From Nostoc sp. ATCC 43529 (GTDB lineage: Bacteria > Cyanobacteriota > Cyanobacteriia > Cyanobacteriales > Nostocaceae), in NCBI GenBank assembly GCA_003326205.1, contig LWTK01000050.1:36602-100601 (forward strand): a stretch of DNA of 64,000 nucleotides. The letters are read 5' to 3'. The notes under the pieces were generated by a model. That model was not told the origin of the DNA. It saw only the letters and a list, made by a program, of their open reading frames with translations, and did no database searches. Below, piece after piece: positions 43,310 through 53,462 of this stretch. Each line of letters begins with the position of its first letter. The stretch's first letter is position 1. The position numbers were made by a program, and so were the translations under genes.

Positions 43310-46300
43310 GTGGCTAACCAATATTATTCAAAATTGCGCTTACCTTTTGGGCTAATGCTCAGCTTTGCTTTAACAACAAATATCAATGCTTTAGCTCAAG
43401 TTACAGCCGATGAAACCTTGGAAACACAAGTTATAGATAATGGCTCATTTTCTTTTATTGAAGGTGGAACAACACTTGATAACACAAATCTATTCCATAG
43501 TTTTAGCAGTTTTAGTATCCCTAATGGCAGTGGGGGAATTTTTCTCAATGATTCCAACATTACCAATATATTTGCACGAGTTACTGGTGGAACAGCATCT
43601 GATATTCAAGGATTGATTTATGCCCGAGGTGCTGCTAATTTATTTTTGATAAATCCCAATGGGATTGTATTTGGAGAAAATGCCCGATTAAATATCGGTG
43701 GTTCCTTTGTAGCTACCACAGCTAATGCAATTCAATTTCCTGGCGGGGCTGAATTTTCTCTAACTTCACCAGTTACACCAGACAATGCCTTATTAAGTAT
43801 CAATCCAGAAGCATTTTTGTTTAATCAAATTGCTGTCCAGGGTACAAACTCAATTGAAAATCGAGCAACTTTGAGAGTTAATGACAATAAAAGTTTAATA
43901 TTACTTGGTGGTCGTGCGTCATTTACACCTGAATCTACAGGGCAAATTCTAATGGATGGAGGACAGGTTATAGCACTAGATGGCAGAGTCGAAATTGGTG
44001 GATTAACTGCACCTGGAACAGTAGGACTGAATATTAATGGCGACAATTTAAGTCTGAGTTTTCCTGATGATATAGCAAAAACAGATATCTCATTTACAAA
44101 TCAATCTCTCGTTGCTATTTTTGGTGCAATTGGCGGTGATATTGTAGTGAATACCAATAATCTTAAATTACTTAATAGCAATATTTCTACAGTTAGAAAT
44201 AACCCAGGTTCATCTCAACTTCAAGGAGGTGATATTTTAATTAATGCTGATGGAATTGTTAGCTTAGAAGATGAAAGTATTATTGGTAATATAGGAGTAG
44301 AAAGAGGCAATACAGGAAATATCAGCATTACTGTCAAATCATTAGAAATTATAGGTAGTGGAATTGTTGCAGATGCAATCAATAGTAACACAAATCCCAT
44401 TGATATCAAAGTTAAGGATACAATTACTTTGTCTGGTAAAAATAGCATAATCAACAATCAAGGTATTGGTGGTATTAATATTCAGGCAAAAAACATTTTA
44501 CTTCAAGACACTAGCTCTTTATCAAGTAGAAGTGGAAATGTGAATATTCAAGCTGATGAATCAATTATTTTGAATAATCAAGCTTATATTGATACAAGTA
44601 CTTTGGAACTAGAAACTACGGGTAATTTATCAATTGTTACTAATCGCTTGAGTCTGAACAATGATTCTAATATATCAGCGATTAACATTCAAGGGACGAA
44701 TGCAGGAAATATAAATATTAAAACTACAGAACTGAATGCAGAAGATAATTCTTCTATTTTTGCTTTTAGCGCTAATTCACCTACAAGAGGTAATGGAGGT
44801 GATATTACTATTGATGCAGAAAACATATTATGGAATAGTAGTAAAGAAATAAATGCTGCAAGCGATACTGGTAATGCAGGGGATATAACTATTAATACTA
44901 ACTTTTTACAATTAACAGATGGAGCTATCAATACTGCAAGCTTTGGCACAGGTGATGGAGGGAAGATTCTTGTTAACAGCAAAAATAGTGTAGTTCTTGA
45001 TAATGCTGATATTTCTAGTGAGATCAGAGAAGGTGGGGCGGGTAATGCCGGTGATATTACAATTCAGACATCAAGATTAAATTTAACTAATGGCAGTCAA
45101 ATTATTGCAGGTATTAGTGGGTCAACACAAAATCTTCCTGGAGGGCAAGGTAAGGGTGGAAATATTCTCATTAATGCTGCGGATGCTGTAATAATTTCCG
45201 GAACTAATGCTAATGGATTTCCTAGCTTATTATCGACTCAAACCGATACAGGAAGTATTGGTCAGGCAGGAGATATTGTAGTTAACACAGATTATTTTCG
45301 CTTAGAAAACAACGGCAGTGTAACGGCAGATACTAAAAATTCTAATAATGGAGGTGATATCGCCATTAATGCTCGTGTATTTGAAGCGTTTACTGTAGGG
45401 CAAGTTTTTACAACAACCAACAGTAGCGGCAATGCTGGTAATATAACTATCAATGCTACAGATGAAATTATTATTTATGGCTTAGTCAGTGGTATATTTA
45501 CAACTACAACAGCAAACTCTACTGGTAATGGGGGGACAATATATTTCTCCACAAATAACTTAAATCTAGCTAATGATGCTAGAGTTTTTGCACGCAGTGA
45601 AGGAGAAGGTATTGCAGGTGATATTAATATTATTGCCAAAGGTAATTACAGTGCAAATAATAGTTTAGTCAGCGCAAGTTCTGAAAAATCAAGCGGTGGT
45701 GATATCAATATTACTGCAAGAAATATTAGTCTACGCAACAATAGTGATATTCGTACTGACTTATCTACAGGGCAAGCAACTGGAGGTGATATCAGCCTCA
45801 ATGCTGACACCATTATCGCTTTAGAAGATAGCGACATTCTCGCTTTTGCACCAGAGGGTCAAGGCGGTAATATTACTTTTAACACTCGTGCTTTGTTTAG
45901 TGATTCTCTCTATAACCCTATACAAACATTAGCTGACAGAAATAGTCTTCAGTCACTAAATAATAATAATCGTTCTGACATTAATGCTACTGGTGTAATT
46001 TCTGGTAATATCATCGGTGTGCCTGATATCACTTTTATCCAAAACAGCCTCACAGAATTACAAGATAATCCCATTGATACTAATGCGCTGATTGCTAATA
46101 GTTGTATCGCCCGTAGTCCCAAGCAAGAAGGTACTTTTTTAATCACAGGTGTTGGTGGTTTACGATCTCGTCCTGGGGATGCTTCAGCTTCAATTTATCC
46201 TACAGGTGATGTACAGAATGTTGCCAATGATAGTGTAACTAGTCAGTGGAAAAAGGGTGACTTGATTATTGAAGCAGAAGGAGTGTATCGACTAGCGAAT

Positions 46301-46333
46301 GGACAATTGGTGATGAGTCGAGAGTGTCGCTGA
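43310..46333 (+). CDS. Two-partner-secretion exoprotein (TpsA, filamentous haemagglutinin-like) 1
   Basis: 1007 residues, GTG start. Signal peptide LPFGLMLSFALTTNINALAQ, then the TPS secretion domain (residues ~30-280) with NLFLINPNGIVFGENA (NPNG at 115-118) and GGSFVATTANAI. The rest is a beta-helix of degenerate repeats (GNAGDITINT, GGNILINAADAVIISG, GGDINITARNISLRNNSDI). The last 76 residues, from Cys932 (NSCIARS) to Cys1006 (SRECR end), are conserved in all four TpsA genes here. Exported through an outer-membrane TpsB pore, most likely the one at 56927-58678; a surface adhesin or filament role is expected. The mature protein has only those two cysteines. Confidence 0.94.
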   Translation: MANQYYSKLRLPFGLMLSFALTTNINALAQVTADETLETQVIDNGSFSFIEGGTTLDNTNLFHSFSSFSIPNGSGGIFLNDSNITNIFARVTGGTASDIQGLIYARGAANLFLINPNGIVFGENARLNIGGSFVATTANAIQFPGGAEFSLTSPVTPDNALLSINPEAFLFNQIAVQGTNSIENRATLRVNDNKSLILLGGRASFTPESTGQILMDGGQVIALDGRVEIGGLTAPGTVGLNINGDNLSLSFPDDIAKTDISFTNQSLVAIFGAIGGDIVVNTNNLKLLNSNISTVRNNPGSSQLQGGDILINADGIVSLEDESIIGNIGVERGNTGNISITVKSLEIIGSGIVADAINSNTNPIDIKVKDTITLSGKNSIINNQGIGGINIQAKNILLQDTSSLSSRSGNVNIQADESIILNNQAYIDTSTLELETTGNLSIVTNRLSLNNDSNISAINIQGTNAGNINIKTTELNAEDNSSIFAFSANSPTRGNGGDITIDAENILWNSSKEINAASDTGNAGDITINTNFLQLTDGAINTASFGTGDGGKILVNSKNSVVLDNADISSEIREGGAGNAGDITIQTSRLNLTNGSQIIAGISGSTQNLPGGQGKGGNILINAADAVIISGTNANGFPSLLSTQTDTGSIGQAGDIVVNTDYFRLENNGSVTADTKNSNNGGDIAINARVFEAFTVGQVFTTTNSSGNAGNITINATDEIIIYGLVSGIFTTTTANSTGNGGTIYFSTNNLNLANDARVFARSEGEGIAGDINIIAKGNYSANNSLVSASSEKSSGGDINITARNISLRNNSDIRTDLSTGQATGGDISLNADTIIALEDSDILAFAPEGQGGNITFNTRALFSDSLYNPIQTLADRNSLQSLNNNNRSDINATGVISGNIIGVPDITFIQNSLTELQDNPIDTNALIANSCIARSPKQEGTFLITGVGGLRSRPGDASASIYPTGDVQNVANDSVTSQWKKGDLIIEAEGVYRLANGQLVMSRECR

Positions 46334-46375
46334 AGGTTTTGGTGCGTTACTGAATTGCGGTATAAATCCAGATGT

Positions 46376-46400
46376 AGAGACGTTGCATTGCAACGTCTCT
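46376..46400. terminator. Palindrome between convergent TpsA and protease genes
   Basis: AGAGACGTTGCA - T - TGCAACGTCTCT, in the 118-bp gap between convergent genes. Followed on the plus strand by TTGATATC only, so bidirectional termination is a guess. Confidence 0.5.
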
Positions 46401-46451
46401 TTGATATCATGTACGAGCATTTTCATACATGAATCAGCAATGCCAAAATTT

Positions 46452-48881
46452 CTAAGCAGCAACGAAAATATCTGCGTTGGTTAGGGACAATCCAGTGTTG
46501 AGTGTAGCAATTTGGATTTTAGCGATCGCTCCTGTACCATCTTGGTCGAAGAACAGAGAACCGTTACCTTTATCATAGAGAAATCTTTGGCTGCTTGTGG
46601 TTGCTGCTGAACCTAAGAAAAATTGACTAGCAGCGATGGCGGCACCAGCAACTAACCCGCCACCAAAAGCAGCCCTAGAGACGACAATAGTATCATCAAC
46701 CACGTTAAAATCAGTAATTTTGTCGATTCCTTCACTGCGAGAATTGAATGTAAAGCGATCGCTCCCCGCACCACCTGTCAGTGTATCGTTGCCAGCACCG
46801 CCCACTAGGATATCGTTGCCAGTGCCGCCAATTAAAGTATCGTTGCCAGCACCACCATTTAGCGTGTCATTGCCAGTACCACCATTGAGGTTATTGTTAG
46901 CACCATTACCTGCGATCGAGTTATTGAGAGTGTTTCCAATGCCGTTAATTGCGGCTGTACCTTTTAGAATCAGGTTTTCCAGATAAGCTGGGCCTAAATC
47001 AAAGGTGTAAAAAGATTCAACTGTGTCTACACCTTCATTGGCATACTCAATGATAGTTATGTAATCGTCATCAGCGAACACATAGCGATCGTTGCCAGTG
47101 CCACCGTAGAGCGTGTTATTAGCAGCACCACCATTGAGCGTATCATTACCAGCGCCACCCCTGAGGGTGTCATTACCTCTACCACCATTTAAGGCATTGC
47201 TAGCAGTATTACCAATGATTGTGTCGTTACCATCGCCAGTAAAAGCATTTTCGATGACAGTTCCTGAACTGATAGTCAATTTAGTTCCATTGAGGGTACT
47301 TGTAGAACCTGGATTCAAGTTGAGGTAAGAGTTGGAAGTAATGGCCGCCGCATTAATTGTATCAGTCCCAGAACTATCGGTTAGTGTGGTTGCACCATAG
47401 ATACCATACTCATTAGTGTAGAAATAAGTATCATTAACAGTATCGGCATCGCCATATAAATGTAATTTCCAATTGTTGAGAATGCCGATATCTGTAGGGC
47501 CTAAATCCTTGATTCTGAGCGTCCAATTACCAGCACTGCTTTCTCCCCAGTGTTGCGTACTGGAAAGTTTAAATACAATATTATCTCCATCATCCCCCTT
47601 ATTACCCGGCTGGTCGATCAAACGGCTGATAATTCCACTGGGAGAAATCAGATCGACAATCAAATCGCCCCGAAACGGATGAGTCAGATTGAGTTCTACT
47701 TCCACCCAATCAACATCTAAACCCGCAGCAACAGTAAAAGTATGACTAATTCCTATTGTATTATTATCTGGAATAGTCCAACCTAAATTACCTGAATTAT
47801 AGGAAAGACGCTGCTCATTGTTAAATCGACTTTGTGTTTGCCAAGTCTCTGCTAAACGCACAGCAGCAAGAGCATCTACCAAACCAAATCCATAGTCGTG
47901 GCTGACGTGTAAACCTCCGCCATTCCAGTTTTTAGCACCGTTATATTGCCAAATAAACTTACCCGCGTAATTATTAGGATCGTTGCGACGAGCAGAATAA
48001 GCAAGAATTTCTTGGATATCTCGATAACCTAAATTGCGGTTTGCTTCTAACATTAAGGCTACTACGCCAGAAACTTGAGGGGCTGCGGCTGAAGTGCCAT
48101 TAAAATCGCCAGTGTAGTCTGTATAACTATAACCAGCAGATCCTAAGCGATCGGTAGTGACAATACTGCCATATTCACTACCAAAGGCAGAAACTAGAAT
48201 AGAAGCACCAGGAGTACTGTATGAAGTTGCCCAGCCATCATCATCAAGTGCAGCTACACTAATGACGTAGCGAGAATTTTGAAAGTTGTGGTAGTTAGTA
48301 TTATCTCCTTCTTCACGAGAGTTACCGGCAGCAAATACAATCGCTGTTCCTAATCCATTACGTCCATTAGCAGCAGCATTGGCGATCGCTTGTCCTAATT
48401 GTGGGATAGTATAAAAATTATCAACAAAAGACTTAGTATAACCCCAGCTATTGTTGACAACATCAAAACTTGCAAGCCGCGACAGAGCATTAATTAAAGC
48501 ACTAGTAGAACCAGGAATAGCTCTGATACCTGTAATCTGTGCATTGAAAGCCACCCCCACAGTACCAACACCATTCGCCTCAGCCGCGATAATACCTGCT
48601 ACTGCTGTCCCGTGATTATCATCAGTCAGAACTGGGAAAGGATCGGAATCTTGGTTAATACTGTCATAATCTTTCGTGGTGTCGTAATTATTATTTAAAT
48701 CATAGTGAGTATAATCAAATCCATCATCAAGCACACCAACTAGAACACCGCGCCCTGTATAGTCATCCCAAACATTAACTACATTGATATCAAGACCGCG
48801 ATAGTTATAGTTGCCAACAGATATGTAGTTGTAGAGATACCATTGCTGGCTAAATAAATTATCGGAAGGAAAGGTAGGCAT
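46452..48881 (-). CDS. Secreted S8 subtilisin-like protease with P-domain and RTX repeats
   Basis: 809 residues from the ATG at 48881 (MPTFPSDNLFSQQW); an upstream ATG at 48914 adds 11 residues but the paralogue at 63268 begins MVTLPSDFLFSYQW, which supports 48881. Peptidase S8 domain: Asp52 region (VLDDGFDYTHYD), His90 (DDNHGTAVAG), Ser in FNGTSAAAPQVSG. A proprotein-convertase P-domain follows (LTHPFRGDLIVDLISPSG ... NWTLRIKDLGPTDIGILNNWKLHLYG). The C-terminal third has RTX nonapeptides (GGRGNDTLRGGAGNDTLNGG) that bind calcium and direct type I secretion. No N-terminal signal, consistent with that route. Could process surface proteins such as the TpsA products; inferred from location only. 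Confidence 0.94.
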   Translation of the reverse strand: MPTFPSDNLFSQQWYLYNYISVGNYNYRGLDINVVNVWDDYTGRGVLVGVLDDGFDYTHYDLNNNYDTTKDYDSINQDSDPFPVLTDDNHGTAVAGIIAAEANGVGTVGVAFNAQITGIRAIPGSTSALINALSRLASFDVVNNSWGYTKSFVDNFYTIPQLGQAIANAAANGRNGLGTAIVFAAGNSREEGDNTNYHNFQNSRYVISVAALDDDGWATSYSTPGASILVSAFGSEYGSIVTTDRLGSAGYSYTDYTGDFNGTSAAAPQVSGVVALMLEANRNLGYRDIQEILAYSARRNDPNNYAGKFIWQYNGAKNWNGGGLHVSHDYGFGLVDALAAVRLAETWQTQSRFNNEQRLSYNSGNLGWTIPDNNTIGISHTFTVAAGLDVDWVEVELNLTHPFRGDLIVDLISPSGIISRLIDQPGNKGDDGDNIVFKLSSTQHWGESSAGNWTLRIKDLGPTDIGILNNWKLHLYGDADTVNDTYFYTNEYGIYGATTLTDSSGTDTINAAAITSNSYLNLNPGSTSTLNGTKLTISSGTVIENAFTGDGNDTIIGNTASNALNGGRGNDTLRGGAGNDTLNGGAANNTLYGGTGNDRYVFADDDYITIIEYANEGVDTVESFYTFDLGPAYLENLILKGTAAINGIGNTLNNSIAGNGANNNLNGGTGNDTLNGGAGNDTLIGGTGNDILVGGAGNDTLTGGAGSDRFTFNSRSEGIDKITDFNVVDDTIVVSRAAFGGGLVAGAAIAASQFFLGSAATTSSQRFLYDKGNGSLFFDQDGTGAIAKIQIATLNTGLSLTNADIFVAA

Positions 48882-49210
48882 AAGTTTATCTCTGGAATTC
48901 TGGAAATATTTCAATGCTGGGAAACTATCTGATGCACTAAAAATATGTGATATTTGCTCAGACTTGATGGCTATTTTTTGACACTGAAAATCTTCGACAA
49001 CTCACAGAGTACGAAAAACACAGAAATTAGTCCTTCAGCTTTCATGCAAACTCAGATGCAACTTTCAGTATCGATATCAGCACGATTGTGTATGTAAAAG
49101 TGCATAAAAGTGTATTGCTTTTTATACTCATCTATGCAAAGTTGCCATTTATTACTGTAGGCTTCAAACTAAATATCGTTTGTTGCAACTGACACGCACG
49201 AGTAAAAGCT
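48882..49210. other. Intergenic region between divergent protease and TpsA genes
   Basis: 329 bp, AT-rich, should carry divergent promoters. An upstream in-frame ATG for the protease lies at 48914. I see no other feature. Confidence 0.45.
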
Positions 49211-50092
49211 ATGATTAATCAATCTTATTTAAATTGGTATTGGCGCTTGGGGCTATTAATTAGTTTAAGTTTTATCACAAACTTTAGCGCCATAGCTCAA
49301 GTAACATCTGACCAAACTTCAGGAACACAAGTTACAGATATTGGCTTAGGTTCTTATATTTCAGGTGGCACAACAGTTGGCAATACAAATCTATTCCACA
49401 GCTTCAGCAGTTTTAGCGTTCCTAATAATGGTGGAGCAATTTTTCTTAACGATTTCAACATTAGTAATATCTTTGCACGAGTAACTGGTGGAACAGCATC
49501 TAATATTCAAGGATTGATTTATGCCCAAGGTTCTGCTAATGGAGGTAATATTACCCTCAACGCTAATACTATTATTGCCTTGGAAGATAGCGATATTCTC
49601 GCCTTTGCGCCAGAAGGTCAAGGTGGTAACATTACTTTTAACACTCGTGCTTTGTTGACTTCACCACTATATCGTCCGACGCAAACGTCAACAGATACAA
49701 ATACCCTTCAGTCATTAAATAATAACGATCGCACCGATATCAACGCTAGTGGTGCAGTATCTGGTAATATCATTGGTGTGCCCGATATCACATTTATCCA
49801 AAATAGCATCACAGAATTACAATCTAATCCCATTGATACTAATGCGCTAATTGCTAATAGTTGTATTGCTCGTAATCCCAAGCAAGAAGGTACTTTTTTA
49901 ATTACAGGTGCTGGTGGTTTACCTGCTCGTCCTGGCAATGCTTTAGCTTCAACTTATGCCACAGGTAATGTGCAAAATGTTACTAATCATAATGCAACAC
50001 ATCAGTGGAAAAAAGGCGACTTGATTGTTGAACCCCAAGGAGTGTATCGATTAGCAAACGGACAATTGGTTATGAGTCGAGAATGTGGTTGA
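49211..50092 (+). CDS. TpsA-like exoprotein with large internal in-frame deletion
   Basis: 293 residues. Residues 1-110 are the signal peptide and first part of the TPS domain (closely like the 1007- and 1084-residue paralogues). At codon 110/111 (49540/49541) the sequence jumps to GGNITLNANTIIALEDSDILAFAPEGQ, which in the paralogues lies ~160-190 residues from the C-terminus. The NPNG secretion motif and whole beta-helix are lost; the C-terminal 76-residue tail with Cys218 and Cys292 is kept. The junction falls in TCTGCTAAT|GGAGGTAAT, where both paralogue segments share GC(T/A)AAT, so microhomology deletion is likely. It may be a non-functional remnant or a short secreted tail protein. The stop overlaps the next gene's possible start. 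Confidence 0.85.
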   Translation: MINQSYLNWYWRLGLLISLSFITNFSAIAQVTSDQTSGTQVTDIGLGSYISGGTTVGNTNLFHSFSSFSVPNNGGAIFLNDFNISNIFARVTGGTASNIQGLIYAQGSANGGNITLNANTIIALEDSDILAFAPEGQGGNITFNTRALLTSPLYRPTQTSTDTNTLQSLNNNDRTDINASGAVSGNIIGVPDITFIQNSITELQSNPIDTNALIANSCIARNPKQEGTFLITGAGGLPARPGNALASTYATGNVQNVTNHNATHQWKKGDLIVEPQGVYRLANGQLVMSRECG

Positions 50093-50103
50093 GGTTAAGA
50101 CAA

Positions 50104-53100
50104 ATGGAACTGAAATTTATCATAAACATTTCTCAAAAATCATTGCAAACACGGTTTAATTTATTGGGCAGTGTTGCATTACAAATATTATTTTTAAGCA
50201 ACTGTGTTTTTGCTCAAAGCAACATTATACCGGATAACACTTTAGGTAGCGATCGCTCCCTTGTCACACCTTTAGATAACATCAACAATTTACCAGTTGA
50301 CTTAATCGATGGTGGCGCAGTTCGCGGCATCAATTTATTTCATAGTTTCCAAGAATTTAATGTTAGCGAAGGACGAGGAGCATATTTCTTAATTAATAAC
50401 TCTGACATTCAAAATGTCTTAACTCGCGTTACAGGTAAAAACCCTTCAGAAATTTTCGGGACTCTGGGTATAATTAGCGATTCTAACCCGAATTTATTTT
50501 TAATTAACCCCAATGGTATTATTTTCGGCAGCAACGCTAGTTTAGATGTGGGAGGTTCATTTGTTGCCACAACTGCTAATGGCGTTAATTTAGGACAAAG
50601 CGGTATATTCAGTGCTTCCGAACCTGCTAAAAGTAATTTACTCAGCGTCCAACCTTCAGCATTATTTTTTAATGCCGTTAACAATCAGGCAGAAATTATT
50701 AATAATTCTAGGGCTAGATCTACAGTATTGGGTTCTGCGTTGAATGGCAATCCTCAACGTCAGCTCTTAGGATTAACAGTGCTTGATGGCAAAGATTTAT
50801 CACTTATAGGCGCAAATGTCACTTTAGATGGAGGGCTTATATTTACTCCTGGTGGGCGCGTTGAATTGGGAGGTTTAACAGAAGCAGGAATAGTTAATTT
50901 AGATTCTGCGGGTTGGCGTTTTCCTGATAATGTCGCACGAGGAGATGTATCCCTTGCAAATGCAGCTTCTGTTTTTATTGTATCTAATGGTGGAGGTAGT
51001 ATTGCTGTTAACGCCCGCAATGTTAATCTTTCAAGTGGCAGCAGTTTCACAGTTCTAAATCAAGGGTTAGGAAATATTAATAGCTCCACAGTAAATATTG
51101 AAATTAATGCTACCGATAACGTGACTCTTAAGGGTACAAGTTCCTCTTCTAGTGGAATTTTAAATGTAATACAAGGTACGGGAAATGCTGGAAATATAGT
51201 CATCAATACTGGTAATTTAGAAATTATTGGTGATGCATCAATCGGTTCCTTGAATTCTGGAAAAGGTAATGCTGGGAATATTGATATTCGAGCTAGAGAG
51301 AAAGTGACAATTTCTGGAAGTGGTGCAACAAGTTCAATTGGTAGTTCTGTCGGACAAACAGCAGAAGGTACGGCAGGAAATGTTAACATCCAGACAAAAA
51401 ATTTTGCTTTAAATAATGGTCAAATTGGCAACAATAGTTTAGGACGCGGGAATGCGGGTAATATTCAAATAAATGCTGCTGAATCTTTTACGCTTAATAA
51501 TGCACAAATAGGAACTAGTAATTTTGGACAGGGAGATGCAGGAAATATCACAATAGAAGCAGAAAACGCTGATATTTTATTTGATTCAAGTTATATAGCC
51601 AGTACTGCGGGGGGAAGTGTATTATCAGGAGCGATCGCTAGCGGTCAAGCTGGTGATATTTTAATTAAAGGGCGATCGCTTTCTTTAACTAACAACATCA
51701 TTAACACCAGTACCAGAGGAGAAGGAAACGCAGGAAATATACTTTTAGAAATAAAAGACAATATTTCCCTAGCAAATAGTTTTATCTTTGGTACTGTTGC
51801 TCAGTCAGCTACTGGTCAGGGTGGTAATGTTACTATTGAATCTGGTTCCCTTTTCCTAACAGATAGTTCAGAGGTAAATGTTACCACTTCTGGCAAAGGA
51901 GATGGAGGAAATATATTTATCAGCACGGTTTTGCTAGAACTTACTCATAATTCATTCATCGGTTCTAACACCCTTGGAGAAGGAAATGCTGGTAATGTAA
52001 CTATCCAAGCTAAAGATAAAATATCAATTACGGGAAACAATGACATAAGTGGAATAAGTAGTAGCGTTGAACAGTTATCTCTCGGTAATGGAGGAGATAT
52101 CGATTTGCAAACAGGTTCGCTGTTATTAAATAACGGTATCATTGGCGCAGCTAATTTTGCAGCAGGAAAAGCAGGTAATATCCGCATCAATACAACAGAT
52201 TTGATTTCTGCAAGCGGTGACTCTGCAATATCAACTTTTAGCACCGGACAAGGAGATGCAGGAAATATAATTATTGAAGCGAAAAATGCCCCTGTTTATT
52301 TTGATGGAACTTTCTTACAAAGTGTTGCAGCCTTTAATTCCCAAGGAGTGGTAGGCGGTGGTAAAGGAGGGGATATCACAATTAAAGCGCGATCGCTTTC
52401 TTTAAGCAACGATGCTTATTTACAAAGCAGTGCTTTTGGGCAAGGAAATGGTGGCAATATATTTGTAGAAGTGCAGAATGATGTGTCGTTAAGCAACTCT
52501 TTCATAGATAGTGGAGTGATAGAGACAGCTACTGGTAAAGGTGGTGATATTAATATTCAGGCTGACTCGCTTTTTTTGACAGACAATTCTTTTGTAAATA
52601 GCAGCAGTACTGGTCAAGGAAATCCAGGTAATATATCTATTAAACTTGGTAATACCTTACGTAGTAATAACAGTACAATTGGTACAGCTAGCACACAATC
52701 TTCCGGTGGTGCTATTAATATCACAGCAAAAGATATCCGGCTGCGCGGTGATAGCGATATTCGTACAAATGTCCTCAGCGGTGCAGGCGGTGGTGGCAAT
52801 ATTACCCTTACTGCTAATACCATCATTGCCTTAGAAGACAGCGACATCTTAGCATTTGCTACTGATGGTAGAGGCGGCGATATCACTTTTAACACCCAAG
52901 CATTTTTAAGTTCTCCACTGTATCGTCCCCAAGCTCAAACAGGCAATAGAGTAAATTTGAGGACAGAATTAGAGGGTAATAATCGTGCCGATATCAACGC
53001 CAGTGGTGCAATATCTGGTAATATCATTGGTGTACCCGATATCACCTTTATCCAAAACAGCTTCACGGAATTACAAGATAATCCTATTGATACTAATGCG

Positions 53101-53346
53101 CTAATTGCTAATAGTTGCATTGCTCGTAGTCGCAAGCAAGAAGGTACTTTTTTAATTACAGGTGTTGGTGGTTTACCTACTCGTCCTGGTAATGCTTCAG
53201 CTTCCAGCTATCCTACAGATGATATACAAAATGTCAGCAATGATAGTGCAAACCGCCACTGGAAAAAAGGCGACTCAATCATTGAACCTCAAGGGATTTA
53301 TCGACTAGGAAATGGTGATTTAATAATGAGCCGAGAATGTCGTTAA
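50104..53346 (+). CDS. Two-partner-secretion exoprotein (TpsA) 2
   Basis: 1080 residues from ATG 50104 (MELKFIINISQK); ATG 50083 would add seven residues and overlap the previous stop. Signal peptide ends LSNCVFAQS. TPS domain: NLFHSFQEFNVSEGRGAYF and NLFLINPNGIIFGSNASLDVGGSFVATTANGV. Long beta-helix with repeats such as GNAGNIVINTGNLEI, GNGGDIDLQTGSL, GKGGDINIQADSLFLTDNS. The N-terminal and repeat parts diverge from TpsA 1 and 3, but the last ~180 residues (IIALEDSDILAFATDGRGGDITF ... MSRECR) are nearly the same. Two cysteines in the mature protein, 74 residues apart at the C-terminus. Probably co-transcribed with the deleted gene upstream. Confidence 0.93.
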   Translation: MELKFIINISQKSLQTRFNLLGSVALQILFLSNCVFAQSNIIPDNTLGSDRSLVTPLDNINNLPVDLIDGGAVRGINLFHSFQEFNVSEGRGAYFLINNSDIQNVLTRVTGKNPSEIFGTLGIISDSNPNLFLINPNGIIFGSNASLDVGGSFVATTANGVNLGQSGIFSASEPAKSNLLSVQPSALFFNAVNNQAEIINNSRARSTVLGSALNGNPQRQLLGLTVLDGKDLSLIGANVTLDGGLIFTPGGRVELGGLTEAGIVNLDSAGWRFPDNVARGDVSLANAASVFIVSNGGGSIAVNARNVNLSSGSSFTVLNQGLGNINSSTVNIEINATDNVTLKGTSSSSSGILNVIQGTGNAGNIVINTGNLEIIGDASIGSLNSGKGNAGNIDIRAREKVTISGSGATSSIGSSVGQTAEGTAGNVNIQTKNFALNNGQIGNNSLGRGNAGNIQINAAESFTLNNAQIGTSNFGQGDAGNITIEAENADILFDSSYIASTAGGSVLSGAIASGQAGDILIKGRSLSLTNNIINTSTRGEGNAGNILLEIKDNISLANSFIFGTVAQSATGQGGNVTIESGSLFLTDSSEVNVTTSGKGDGGNIFISTVLLELTHNSFIGSNTLGEGNAGNVTIQAKDKISITGNNDISGISSSVEQLSLGNGGDIDLQTGSLLLNNGIIGAANFAAGKAGNIRINTTDLISASGDSAISTFSTGQGDAGNIIIEAKNAPVYFDGTFLQSVAAFNSQGVVGGGKGGDITIKARSLSLSNDAYLQSSAFGQGNGGNIFVEVQNDVSLSNSFIDSGVIETATGKGGDINIQADSLFLTDNSFVNSSSTGQGNPGNISIKLGNTLRSNNSTIGTASTQSSGGAINITAKDIRLRGDSDIRTNVLSGAGGGGNITLTANTIIALEDSDILAFATDGRGGDITFNTQAFLSSPLYRPQAQTGNRVNLRTELEGNNRADINASGAISGNIIGVPDITFIQNSFTELQDNPIDTNALIANSCIARSRKQEGTFLITGVGGLPTRPGNASASSYPTDDIQNVSNDSANRHWKKGDSIIEPQGIYRLGNGDLIMSRECR

Positions 53347-53462
53347 AACCTCAATTCAGATAAACTGAAATTCCAAAATCAACTCTTCTAAACTCCTCTT
53401 CTCTGCGCCTCTGCGTGAAATAAATCCATATTCTCAAATAAATAAACTGAAAGATAAAAACT

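Noticed and set aside
43825..46146. Several long minus-strand open frames inside the TpsA genes
   Set aside because: They are antisense shadows of the repetitive beta-helix coding sequence, with hydrophobic low-complexity translations and no start signals; the same holds for the antisense frames in the other TpsA genes.
46636..47328. Plus-strand Pro/Leu-rich frames opposite the RTX region of the protease
   Set aside because: They are the antisense of GGxGxDxLxGG repeats; the sense protein is a clear RTX domain.
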